Assembly (NCBI GenBank): GCA_003550325.1
Contig: QKWP01000073.1
Coordinates: 7,824-71,823 of the forward strand
Length of the DNA stretch: 64,000 nucleotides
Reading direction: 5' to 3'
DNA from: Gigaspora rosea
Lineage: Eukaryota > Glomeromycota > Glomeromycetes > Diversisporales > Gigasporaceae
Position 1 is the first letter of the stretch. Each line of letters begins with the position of its first letter. Positions 1 to 11,184 of this stretch are shown in pieces. A program made the position numbers and the translations under genes. The notes under the pieces were generated by a model, which had not been told where the DNA came from, did not search any database, and saw nothing but the letters and a program-made list of their open reading frames with translations.

Positions 1-420
1 TTTTTTTTTTTTTTATTTGGTGATCCGGGTTGAAATTTTTATAACATGGTTAAAACAATATACAATTGTTAAAGATTTGCTAATCGTCATATATCGGTTC
101 AAATAATTATGATTATAATCGATTTATAGATATATATCATTTCAAAATAATTATGATTATAATCGATTTATAGATATATAACGATTTAATATAAAAAAAT
201 GATATATATCGATTATAGATATATATCGATTTTTATCCAATTTAATCGATATATAACGATATTATAATATATATCGATTATAGATATATATCGATTTTAT
301 CCAATTAATCAATATATAATGATATTTTAATTGATATATAACGATATTATATAATTGATATAAAACGATTAAGTGCTATATATCGATCAATATCTATGTA
401 TAAAATTTTCTGATAAATAT
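1..420. repeat. AT-rich direct and inverted repeat block
   Basis: The window opens in a T homopolymer. From about 98 to 400 there is an irregular array built on the motif GATATATATCGAT and its variants (AACGATATT, ATCGATTATAG). Blocks recur in both orientations, so single strands could fold. No reading frame is maintained. It looks like simple-sequence DNA. Confidence 0.8.
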
Positions 421-1837
421 ACTGTTCAGTATTGAGTCCGAAATTTCTAACAATGGTCACAAATAGGCAATATAAATCACAGCAAAGTAAAATTATCTCA
501 TGGAAGCAGCTATCATTTTATGATTGTAATACAGTAAGGGTGCTGATATTTATTACCTAATATCCATTTACTATAGGGCACCCCAGGTAAGATCTATAAA
601 TAGAATTTTAGCCAATCAAATTTAACTAAAGTAAGATTCGAACCAGAAAGGCAACAAAGTAGAATTAAATAATAAGAAAATAAAAGCATTAAACAGATTA
701 ATAAACCATACCAAAAATGCCATAAAGAGTAATAAATTGGAATACATGAAAAATTAATAAATCAAATTAGGCTAAAAGTAGGCCAAGTATTAGTGGAGAC
801 GATACCTGAATTCTTGACCCCCTACCCCCTAAAATATTATCTCAGTGCCCTAATTAGATCATGACTAGAGATGCAGGAGAATTAATTTCACTTTACAATT
901 GATCAATAATTCCACACTTGTGGAATTGATGATTATTATTGCACTTTGCAAAAATGGGAACATCTAAAGCTGTGTCCAGTCATGTGTTTTTGATTTTTTA
1001 ATTAAAGTTAGGGTAAGGGATAGTTTGGGGTTAGAGTTAAAATATATCTTATTGTAAAATTGTCATTCTGTTTTTATTAATGCACCAAGATGTGTTTAGA
1101 CTGTTGTTTTGCAACTTTCACTTTTTATTGCTATTTTTGTCTCTTTGGGCTGATCTGTGTTGATCAAAATAAACAATCCTATTGACTCTATGTCATGTGA
1201 TGGACATGGCTTTAGACAACCTCCTTTTAGGTGTATAGATTTTTTTCTTTTTCTTTTAGTGTATATATAGTATTTTGTATAAGGTATTTTCTTATTAATA
1301 CTATATAATTTTTATAGTTTTGCACAGGTATTATTAGTGTTATTATGTTTTTCTTTTCTTTTTGCTTTTTTATTCTTTTTTTTCATTTTTATATTTGTAT
1401 TGAATTTGGTTTTTCATTTAGGTAGTAGTTGATATTTTTCTATTTTATTCTCCTCTTTATATTTTTCTTTTCATTTGTTGTGGTTTTCTTTTAGTAGATC
1501 TTTTTTACTAGAAAAGTTAGAAGAAAAAAGTTAAAAAAAAGGCAATCTTGATATGGTGAGTATTTGCTAGCTATTAATAGAAGTGAACAAATTCTCAGTA
1601 ATTTAAGAATCCAAATTGAGGCAAAAATTTGCTAGGCAAATCATATTTGGACATAAGTTTGGTAAGCTTTCTGTTGGAGTAGAATATAATATATTTATAA
1701 ATGCAGTTTCATATAACAAAATCTACAAATACAGAAAGCAGGATTGCTGAATTAAAAAATATTATATTAATACCTATTTATAAATACTAAATGTGAAATC
1801 AATAAATTTTTTTGATTATAAAATCTATAATTTTGAG
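421..1837. other. No gene recognised
   Basis: AT-rich sequence with many T and pyrimidine runs around 1200-1520. All frames are closed at short intervals and I see no recognisable protein motif, RNA gene or terminal inverted repeat. A match to the tRNA B-box core near 630 on the minus strand has no A-box partner. Confidence 0.5.
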
Positions 1838-1965
1838 TAATTGATTAATTAATTAGCCAACTAATTGATTAATTAATTGGTCAACTAATTGATTGGCCAA
1901 CTAATTGATTAGTTAATTAATTGATTAGCCAACTAATTGAATAGTCAATTAATCAATTATTTGAA
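1838..1965. repeat. Tandem repeat of ATTGATTAATTAATT/GCCAACTA modules
   Basis: Five to six degenerate units alternate CAACTAATTGATTAATTAATT with GCCAACTA or GTCAACTA. The repeat is partly self-complementary (TTAATTAA). No coding potential. Confidence 0.8.
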
Positions 1966-2394
1966 TAAAATCAAAAGTTGAATAAAATAATTTATCAACT
2001 AGTCAATTAAAACATTTTACAATTTGTAACACTAATTTTGGAGCATACATAAGCTATATTTTAAACCATATATGTTATTTTTAGGGATCACAATTTTCTA
2101 AATAATGCTCATGAGTATTATTATATAAAACTATGCTAGTTACTTTTTACAATTATTGAACAACTTGTACAAAACAAAATTGGTTACAACAAACCAATTA
2201 TTATTTATAAATTTTTTAGTGATTTAATTTCAATAACTAGTTTTCTAAATAAAGAATTTAATAATAAGGGCTACTATTTTTACTATGATATTTTGTTATT
2301 TTCACGCATATAGGATTTCTGTGCTAATCATGTCAATCATCATATGTATATCTTATTAATAAATTTGAACATTTTTTTAAACTTTCTAGTGATG

Positions 2395-3040
2395 ATTTCT
2401 CAATAACCACTTGATCAAATTCAGTAAATTTTTTTTATTTTAATTCTATACTTTATAGAATGAAAATAAAAAAAGTTCATTGAATTTGGTTTAGTGGTTA
2501 TCAAGAAATCATTGTTAAACTTCTGTAAAAACTTAAAGTAGTTAAAAAAAGTAAATAAAATTTTTATTCTATAAGCTTTAAACAAAGATTCTTCGATAAC
2601 CAACTATTCAAACTTAATAAAAATTTCTTCATTTCAGTTCTGTAGATTTGTATAAATAAAATAAAAAAATTTGATTGAATTTAAATAGTTGGTTTTTGAG
2701 AAATATTCATTAAAGTTAAAAAAAATTTGTTTAGAGCTTTTTTTTTATAGATACCTAAACTTTGAATAAAGTTTACTTAGCACTTACTCAGTCAAATTAG
2801 ATCAAAATTTTTTTATTTTAATTCTATAATTACATAGAATTAAAATAAAAAATTTGATTGAATTTTGACCAGATAAATGCTAAGTAATCTTTGTTCAAAG
2901 TTTAGATGTCTATAAAAGAAAAGCTGTAATCAATTTTTTTTTAACTTTAATGAATATTACTCAACAACCAACTATTTAAATTCAATTAAACTTTTTTTTA
3001 TTTAATTCTATAGTTTCATAAGATTAAAATAAAGCAAGAT
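2395..3040. repeat. Four consecutive palindromic repeats
   Basis: Four imperfect palindromes lie head to tail (about 2395-2509, 2596-2702, 2751-2912, 2950-3040). Each centres on TTTATTTTAATTCTATA facing TAGAATTAAAATAAAA, with flanks such as GTGGTTATCAAG facing its complement. The same core organises the palindromes at 11.2-12.6 kb and 53.4 kb, so this is a dispersed family. A short minus-strand reading frame at 2421-2603 is only the palindrome read through. Confidence 0.75.
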
Positions 3041-3700
3041 TTGAGGTTTTCATACAATACTTATAGTAAGTCCATATATTAATGGCTACTGTTTGCAGTA
3101 CTAAATTTAGTACAAAATTCTGAATTTAGTACAGTTATAAAATTTAAATTTTAAAAAATTTTTCTTATTAACTTTAAATTAAATTTATATAATATATAAA
3201 TATATATTTATACTTTATTTTGGTATATTTAAAAGTTAGCTAATTTAACAAAAGTTATATATTGCTAGTTTAAAAAAATTTTGTATATTGATAATTTTAT
3301 TAAATATAATATACTATTTTTATACACTTTAATTAAATACAATAACTCAAATTTTTACATATTAATAAGCAATCAAAAAAATATATATAATAACTAAGTA
3401 TATATAAAACATCTTTTTAAAAAAATAGTTTATAATTTTTTGATTTAATATTTTTTTTAATAAATTCAAATTCGATTAATTTTTTAAAAAAATTAATAAA
3501 TATCTAAAAAACTTTAGTTTTTGTAAAAGTTAACTAATTAAAATCACTTGTTGCTTTGTGCTATTAAACAAGTAACTTGGTATAATAATTACAAAAAGTC
3601 TGTAAAATTTTATCTAAAGTTATTATATAAAAAAAAAGTTATAGTACTGAAAAAGTACTAATATGTTCTCGTGTAATATTACAATTTTAATAATAAAAGA
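3041..3700. other. No gene recognised
   Basis: Highly AT-rich sequence without a usable reading frame, RNA gene or clear repeat. Confidence 0.5.
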
Positions 3701-3820
3701 CCTATAACTTTTGATCTACTAATCCAATTTAAATGATTAACTATTAAAATGATTATCTCATTGAGAAAATCATTTTGATAGTTAAATTATTTAAATTGGA
3801 TTAGTGGATTAAAGTTATAG
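3701..3820. repeat. Palindromic element (CTATAACTTTTGATCTACT family)
   Basis: An almost perfect 120-bp inverted repeat. The arms begin CTATAACTTTTGATCTACT and the centre is CTCATTGAGA. The same arm sequence forms the long hairpin at 41.9-42.6 kb and recurs near 57.9 kb, so it marks a dispersed foldback family. Confidence 0.8.
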
Positions 3821-4791
3821 ATTTTTAAAGATTTATATAATAATTCAATATAAAATTCAATAATTAAAGATCTATGTTTTTGCTGGATTCTTTTTTCCTT
3901 ATTTGTTTGTGCGGTGTAATTTTTTTTTCTGTTGTGCTTATATTGTGTAATGTTATTTCTGTTTATGTTTATGCTGTGTAATAGTTTCTACATGAGATCG
4001 ATAGGCTTAATTTCCTTCTAATTCCGTAAAAGGAAATTTTTGTTTTTCATTTTTATAGTTACTTAGATACTGATCAGAACAGATCAGAACAGTTCAGATC
4101 TGATACAATTCAGATACTGATACGATTCAGAATCTAAAGTTACTATCGGTATGTTTCGTGTGTGCGCAATGTCAAGTTGATGTGAATAGGAACTTTCTTG
4201 TTATTTTTTGAATAATTTGGCCTTGATTTGTACTTTGTTTTTTATTTATTTGACTTTTTGCACTTTTTTACTCTGGATTTTTTGCTGGTTTGATTGATTA
4301 ATAATCAGTGATCGTCAAAGCTTGTAGCGAAAGACTTAAGGTGAGCATCTTGCACTTGTCAGTGATATGTGCTTGTTACATGATCGATGTTATGAAAATC
4401 ATATTGGATATCAATGTTTGCATAATTTATAATATGTGACGATTAAGCAAACATCACTGCTAGGTGTGAGATGCCTATCTTTACAAAAGACTGCAGTGAA
4501 AGCTCATTAATTACTTCCATCTGAGTTACCCATATTTGTATTATTAGCCAATGAAAATTTTTTAATTAATTAATTTAATAAATAAAATCAGGTAAGATAA
4601 ATTTTAAGGTGACGCTTTTTTTAGTTGGCTTGTTGTTGTTGGAGAAAAAAAAAGGCGTGATTTGAATGCTACTTAACTTGTCATCTAACCTGGCCTGGCA
4701 TTCAATACTATTACCGTACTTGATTTTGCGGATATGCATATCTGTGAATTCACGGGTAGTATTGATTGGCGGATGATTAACAGGTTGAGCG
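3821..4791. other. No gene; weak foldback at 4318-4506
   Basis: No coding frame. Around 4060-4140 there are short degenerate repeats of CAGATCAGAACAGATCAG type. The segment 4318-4506 is an imperfect foldback (AAGGTGAGCATCTTGCAC facing GTGTGAGATGCCTA). Nothing else stands out. Confidence 0.45.
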
Positions 4792-6502
4792 TAGAGATGG
4801 GAAAAATGCGCATTTTATAATAAATGCACATAAATGCGCATTAATGCGCATGATAGATAAAATGCGCATGATACCATATGATAAAAATTTTTTTAATTTT
4901 TATCTTTATTATTGATAATATATCTAAATAAAGATACTACATATTGAAACTAAAATCAGATTTTGCCTATATAAATTTTTACAAATTAGCTAATTGTAAA
5001 CTTCACATTGCTTATATAATTTGACACCTGACCTGTGGCTCTGTCATGAGAGCTTTGTATAAAACTTTAGAAAATTAATTAAAATCTGTAAATTCGCATT
5101 ATATAATATTTATAAATGTTGAGTTAGTTTGATTAAAATTATGTTATTATAAAATTCTGCCACAGAATTCACTCTATTTCAGTATGGTTGAGCCAGTTTT
5201 TATTAGAATTATTGTGATTTTTATTATGATTTTTTATAAAAATTCTATTAAAAATTTGTTCGCTATACTGTACCAGTAATTCAATATATAGTGGGTTAGT
5301 TTGAATTAGTATAAAACTAACTATAAAAAGTTTGTTACAAAGCTCATTACTCCAATAACAGATAGTATGCAGCTTAGTTTTATTGGTGAATGCCAATTAT
5401 TAAAATAAGTGTTGCAAGGAGAAAACCTTATATTAATATATTCACTATTTTTTTTATTAATATATTCACTATTTTTTTTTATTAATATATTCACTATTTT
5501 TTTTTATTAATATATTCACTATTTTTTTTATTAATATATCACTATTTTTTTATTAATATATTCACTATTTTTTATTAATATATTCACTATTTTTTATTAA
5601 TATATTCACTATTTTTTTATTAATATATTCACTATTTTGTTTTATTAATATATTCACTATTTATTTTTTTTATTAATATATTCACTATTTTTTATTAATA
5701 TATCACAATTTTTTTATTAATCATATGTTTTATCTATAGTAGAGCATTTGTCGTGTTCTTGCTCTTGCACTTGTACTTATTCTTGAACTAAAGACNAATA
5801 TATTCACTATTTTTTTATTAATATATTCACTATTTTTTTATTAATACATTCACTGTTTTTTTATTAATATATTCACTATTTTTTTATTAATATATTCACT
5901 ATTTTTTTTATTAATATATTCACTATTTATTTTTTTTATTAATATATTCACTACTTTTTTATTAATCATATGTTTTATCTATAGTAGAGCATTTGTCGTG
6001 TTCTTGCTCTTGCACTTGTACTTATTCTTGAACTAAAGACCATTATACAAAACGTTTTTCAAATTCGTGAACTTTTTTAGCCCAAAATAGTTTGTAAATA
6101 TTAGGCAATCAAACAACAAAAGTAATTTGGGAAAATTCACGTTCACGATATTGTGTCGTTTAAGGGCGTTAATAAGGGCATTAAAAAATGATATAATAAT
6201 TACTCGAATGTTATAATAATTACTCGACCATGATAATAGTCATAATCATCTTGCGTATTTCTGTTAGTTTTCCTATCTTTAAGTCACATTTTTCGGATAC
6301 GACCAATCAAAAATATTAAAGCGAACGGACTCAGAATTGAAGCATATAGATAGATTAGAATGTTAATTATACTTATTTTATATTTAATTTTTCTATATAA
6401 AATTTTGATGGGATAAAATGCGTACGATTCGGAAACACGCGCATTAATACGCATTCATGCGCATGATTGAGGAATCATGCGCACGCATGAAACCCATCTC
6501 TA
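4792..6502 (-). mobile_element. Non-autonomous hAT-type element, copy 1 (1.7 kb)
   Basis: The ends are TAGAGATGGG and its complement CCCATCTCTA. Both subterminal zones carry clustered ATGCGCAT motifs. It is an inverted relative of the element at 32718-34156: shared internal blocks include the AAAACATATGATTAATAAA and GTTCTTGCACTTG segments. The terminal sequence fits the hAT superfamily. The 8-bp flanks (GTTGAGCG and TGTCAGGC) do not match, so this copy is old or rearranged. It carries no transposase frame; the frame at 5169-5396 is anonymous and has a diverged equivalent in the other copy. Confidence 0.8.
5431..5970. repeat. Minisatellite, about 19 units of TATTCACTATTTTTTTATTAA
   Basis: About 19 units of 22-28 bp lie in two blocks (12 and 7 units), separated by a copy of a unique block that is itself repeated at 5965-6038. 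The sister element at 32.7 kb has only one or two such units. A single ambiguous base at 5796 sits exactly at the junction between the blocks, so copy number and the duplicated unique block may partly reflect assembly. Confidence 0.85.
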
Positions 6503-7070
6503 TGTCAGGCTAATCCAGAATATTCAAAGTTTGCACTCTTTTTTATTGGCCATTTCTTCTTAAAGAGTTTGTATTACTCACTAAAATAAGTGCATGCCCC
6601 TAACTTATTTAGGTGAATGCCGCAAAAATACCCTAAGTTAACTATTCTTCAAACTCTCCTATTAATAATATTTCTGTTACGTAATATGAGCGCTACCAAG
6701 GATAAACCTGTTATCAAGCTTCTAATTATATTTCATGTCCAGTTTGATCTCTAAGTATCATCTATAGAAAATCCATTATTGAAATTTCAATTATTTTTGT
6801 AACAAACTTGGCAAAATATAATTAAAATCCCAATAATAGATTTTCTCTAGAACGTACCTTGGGAACAAAACTGAACATAAAATGTGATTGTAAGCCTGAT
6901 AACAAAATTTTCTTTAGCAACAATAATATGTTAAATACTTTCTCAAGCGGGCGACGAAGTCGCCCGCCATACTTGCAATTGCTAGTTTAATAATAATAAA
7001 TTTAAATATTTTTAAATATCCTACATATCATCAATTAATTTTTGAATAAAATTACATACATATCATAATT
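6503..7070. repeat. Intergenic, with foldback 6705-6903 and GC hairpin 6947-6967
   Basis: Bases 6705-6903 form an imperfect foldback (GTTATCAAGCTTCTAAT facing ATTGTAAGCCTGATAAC). Bases 6947-6955 and 6959-6967 form a perfect GC-rich 9-bp stem with a GAA loop, strikingly GC-rich for this region and lying about 100 bp beyond the 3' end of the kinase gene. Similar small hairpins occur at 12.97 kb and 27.8 kb. No gene is seen. Confidence 0.7.
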
Positions 7071-10000
7071 TTACACATCAGCAATTTCAAACTCATCAAT
7101 AGATTTACTGTTCATACTAATGTTTGTAAGTTTCTGCGTAATCTCTCGCGTATTTATAAGCTTTGAAGTGTACATATGTTGAGGATGTTTTAGTTCATTT
7201 GGTTCTGGTTTGTTTGTGTCATATTTCAAGAATTGTTTCTTGATTTCGGTTTCAATTGGACTTTCAATTTTTTCAAGCCAATCTTCAATTTCCTTCTTAA
7301 TTTCATTTGCAACAGGCCTTTTCTAAAAATCGGAATCCATGCATCGCTCAGCTAATTTTATATAAAGATAAGGTGTCCCTAAAGCACATTTAGGCCTTTC
7401 TCCTTGACAAATCCTTAATGAAAGTCCAATATTAAAAGGCTCACCATCAAATGGTCTTTTTCCGGTTGTTATTTCTGTCATGACGACTCCAAAACTGAAG
7501 ATATCTGATGCTTGAGTAAACGGGTTTCCCTGTAAAACTTCTGGTGCAACATATGGCATGACTCCATAAATTTCATTTAGTTGCTCGCCCGTTGATATAG
7601 TTAGTCCTAAATCAGCAATATATGCATTATGTAAATTATCTTGTAAAATATTGCCGCTATGAAGATCTCGATGGAAAAATCCTTTAGAATGAATTATCTC
7701 AAGATTAAAAACAATAGAATTTAAAATTTCTAATTTTTCTTCCCATTTCATCTGCGTAATAATTTTAAGATTATTACATAAAGGTCCATTATTGGCATAC
7801 TCCAATACAAGAGCGTAATTTTCAGCGACTTTTGATAATCCATAGAATTTTATAAATGAAGTGTTTTTAAAACTAATATCGCAATATGCCTTAATCTAAA
7901 TAAAATTTTATTAGTAACTATAACTGTCAAATTAGTGAACAATTCTATAATTACCTCGTTTATATATTCTTGATTATCTTGATTATGAATTAATTTGAGG
8001 GCGACATGCATCCATCGATTTTGACTTTTCCATCGAGCTTTATAAACTGTAGAGAATCCACCTTTTCCAATTTCTTCAACATCTTTAAATTCATTATAAG
8101 TAACTAATGACAAATTATATTTGTTTTTGATTTCATCTAGCCCTTTATTGTTTCCTAGTTCAGCAGATTTAAGATAATATTTGAATGCCTTATTTTCATC
8201 TTTTTCAATTCCAATTCCATGTTGATAACAATAACCGAGATTAAATAACCCATCGGCATTTCCTAACTCTGCAGACTTTTGATAATAAATAAATGCCTTA
8301 TATTCATCTTTTTCGACTCCAATTCCATGTTGATACCAATTACCGAGATTGAATAACCTATCAGCAAATTCTTTATAATAAATAGATGCCTTATTTTCAT
8401 CTTTTTCAACTCCAATTCCATGTTTATAACAATAACCAAGATTGAATAACCCACTAGAATTGCCTAATTCAGCAGATTTTTGATAATAAATAAATGCCTT
8501 ATTTTCATCCTTTTCGATTCCAATTCCATGCTGACGACAATAGCCGGCATTAAAGGAGCCATCCGCATTTCCTAATTCAGCAGATTTTTGATAATAAATA
8601 AATGCTTTATTTTCATCCTTGTTGACTCCAATTCCATGCTGATAACAATAGCCGAGATTAGATAACCCATCGGCATTTCCTGACTCTGTAGATTTTTGAT
8701 AGTAAATGAATGCCTTATATTCATCTTTTTCGACTCCAATTCCGTGTTGATAAAAATGACCAAGATTAAATGAGCCATCAGCATTTCCTAATTCAGCAGA
8801 TTTCTGATAATAAATAAATGCTTTATTTTCATTCTTTTTGACTCCAATTCCATGCTGATAATAATAACCGAGATTAAATAACCCATCGGCATTTCCTAAC
8901 TTTGCAGATTTTTTATAATAATTAAATGCCTTATTTTCGTCCTTTTCGACTCCAATTCCATGCTGATAATAATGACCGAGAGTAAATAACCCATCGGTAT
9001 TTCCTAATGCAGCGGATTTCTGATAATAAATAAATGCTTTATTTTCATCCTTTTTGATTCCAATTCCATGCTGATAACAATAACCGAGATTAAATAACCC
9101 ATCGGCATTTCCTAACTCTGAGATTTTTGATAATAATTAAATGCCTTATTTTCGTCCTTTTCGACTCCAATTCCATGCTGATAATAATGACCGAGATTAC
9201 ATAACCCATCAACATTCCCTAATGCAGCAGATTTTTGATAATAAATAAATGCTTTATTTTCATCCTTTGTGACACCAATTCCATGCTGATAACAATAACC
9301 GAGATTAAATAACCCATCGGAATTTCCTGACTCTGTAGATCTTTGATAATAAATGAATGCCTTATATTCATCTTTTTCGACTCCAATTCCATGTTGATAA
9401 AAATGACCAAGATTAAATAAGCCATCGGAATTTACTAAATCAGCAGATTTTTGATAATAAATAAATGCCTTATTTTCATCTTTTTTAACTCCAACTTCAT
9501 GTTGATAGCAATAACCAAGATTAAATAATCCATCAGCATTTCCTAAATTTGCAGATCTTTGATAATAAATGAATGCCTTATTTTCATCTTTTTTAGTTCC
9601 AATTCCATGTTGATAAAAATAACCAAGATTAAATAGCACGTCGGTATTTCCTAAATCTGCAGATTTTTGGTAATAAATGAATGCCTCATTATCATTCTTT
9701 TCAACTCCAATTCCTTCATCATAAAAATATCCAACAATAAATGCTCCATTAGCGTCACCCATCTCTGCAGATTTTTGATAATAAATAAAAGCCTTATTTT
9801 CATCCTTTTCAACGCCAATTCCATAATGATAACAGTATCCAACATAAAACGTTCCTTTAACGTGCCCCATTTTCGCAGATTTTTGATAATAGAAGAATGC
9901 CATATCATTATCCTTTTCAACTCCAATTCCATTATCATAACAAATTCCAACACTATACATTCCATCAGCTTCACCCATCTTTGCAGATTTTTGATAATAA

Positions 10001-10476
10001 ATGAAGGCTCTATGTTCATCCCTTTCAACTCCAATTCCATGATAATAACAATATCCAACGTTATATGTTCCAAGCGCGTCACCCATCTCAGCAGATTTTT
10101 GATAATAAATGAATGCCTTATACTCATCCTTTTCAACCCATTTACCATAACGATAACAACTTGCAAGAACGATCTGAACCGTAGGATTTATTTGATCATT
10201 TAAACAAAATTTGATAATATTATCTGGATTTTGCTTCTTCTTTATTAGAAATTGTTCTAATGTATCAAGAATTGAATGAGAATTTTTGTCTTTTAATCTT
10301 TCTTCTTTATACAGTTTACACATTTCTTTAACAATTTTGCCCGGTCGGTTTACTAACAAAATTGACATTTTGACGTAAGAAAGAATGAGAATTACGCGCG
10401 ATCGACGAAAAAAATTAGTAATTGGCAATTTATATTTGCTATATGGGGTATGGACTAGAAAATCCCTCTTTGTCAT
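7071..10476 (-). pseudogene. Sel1-repeat protein kinase (TKL-like), two breaks
   Basis: An N-terminal region of about 110 residues is followed by 18-19 Sel1-like repeats (about 10140 down to 8110) and a C-terminal protein kinase domain. Sel1 units fold as helical hairpins for protein binding. The kinase shows the glycine loop GKGGFSTVYKA, the VALKL lysine, HRDLHSGN catalytic loop, DLG in place of DFG, GVMPYVAPEVL and the DIFSFGVV helix. A 59-nt intron at 7954-7896 (GTAATT to TTTAG) joins the kinase N-lobe in frame. Two breaks are visible. A one-base deletion near 9119-9120 gives a 107- instead of 108-nt unit. An in-frame TAG at 7324-7326 sits where the family has CMDSDPxxRP; the frame then stays open to a stop at 7071. 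Kinase-active if read through. Either error or recent decay. Start chosen at the first ATG, 10476; the later ATG in KMSILLV is possible. Confidence 0.85.
8110..10140 (-). repeat. 18-19 Sel1 units at a strict 108-nt period
   Basis: The CCAATTCCAT marker on the plus strand (encoding HGIG) recurs at 8211, 8319, 8412, 8520, 8628 and onward to 10031, every 108 nt. The exceptions are one 93-nt unit (five codons missing) and one 107-nt unit (the frameshift). Units share the motif YCYQHGIGVEKDENKAFIYY. The near identity of neighbouring units points to recent tandem duplication or gene conversion. Confidence 0.9.
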
Positions 10477-10998
10477 TACATACGTTTTTATAAAATCTAC
10501 AAGATCTACAACATAATTATTATATAGAATACTATTAAAAATTATACTAGAAAAACAGACACTGTTAATGTCCGGAGCTAGGAATTTATTTTTGGCTATT
10601 AGCTAAAAATAGAACCGATGAATAATGCATCTGATCCAAAAATAGATGCGGACCACAAATCTGATTTATCACTACACCACAGATCGTCCTCCACTACGCT
10701 CCGGACAATAAGTTAATGTTTTATGTATTGTCTAACGAAAATTATATGTCGCACATGTGGTGTTCAGCACCAGTAATATAAAATTTTGTGTAACATGTAA
10801 GATGAATATTATAGAACAGGGTGAAACCTGAGTTGCGAAATAGTAAAATCCGCTTTGTAGATCGGGTTAGGGTGATATCCGCGTTTTATTATGTTTTTTA
10901 TATATAAAAGCGTGGGATGGTGGCAGGGTATAGTTTATACTAATGATACCTGACGAAACTATTTTTGCAATGATGAAAGGTTTCGTCATGATTTCGTT
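10477..10998. mobile_element. Short MITE with TGTCCGGAGC ends (10569-10707)
   Basis: The 139-bp segment starts TGTCCGGAGC and ends GCTCCGGACA, with GAGGACGATCTG inside the right end. The same terminus occurs at 15744 and 23589. No coding capacity. The remaining flanks, which would include the kinase gene promoter, show nothing distinctive. Confidence 0.6.
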
Positions 10999-11165
10999 TG
11001 ACGAAACCTCTGGCGATTGACGAAACCCCTGACGATCGATGAAACCTCTGACGATTGACGAAACCCCTGACGATTGACGAAACCCCTGACGATTGACGAA
11101 ACCTCTGACGATTGACGAAACCTCTAACGATTGATGATAATTGACAAAACCCCTGATGATTGACG
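10999..11165. repeat. 19-bp minisatellite GACGAAACCCCTGACGATT
   Basis: Seven exact-period units start at 11000, 11019, 11038, 11057, 11076, 11095 and 11114, followed by degenerate copies to 11165. Because 19 is not a multiple of three, both minus-strand reading frames across it encode the same repeated peptide; these frames are side effects of the repeat, not genes. Confidence 0.9.
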
Positions 11166-11184
11166 AAAAAAGGCTGTGCCAAAA

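Noticed and set aside
610-660. tRNA-like GGTTCGAATC on the minus strand
   Set aside because: No A-box, no cloverleaf and no terminator; chance match.
5169-5396. 75-codon frame in hAT copy 1
   Set aside because: Only loosely shared with the other copy, no transposase or other motif, both versions AT-driven; treated as non-coding.
8263-9425. Several minus-strand frames with MELELKKMKIRHLF-type repeats
   Set aside because: Out-of-frame reading of the same Sel1 repeats.
9667-10203. Plus-strand 178-codon open frame opposite the Sel1 repeats
   Set aside because: It is antisense to the Sel1 array; the 108-nt period keeps other frames open. Ser/Ile/Asn-rich low complexity with no motif.
10999-11165. 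CRISPR-like short repeats
   Set aside because: Units are contiguous 19-mers without spacers, in a eukaryotic context; an ordinary minisatellite.
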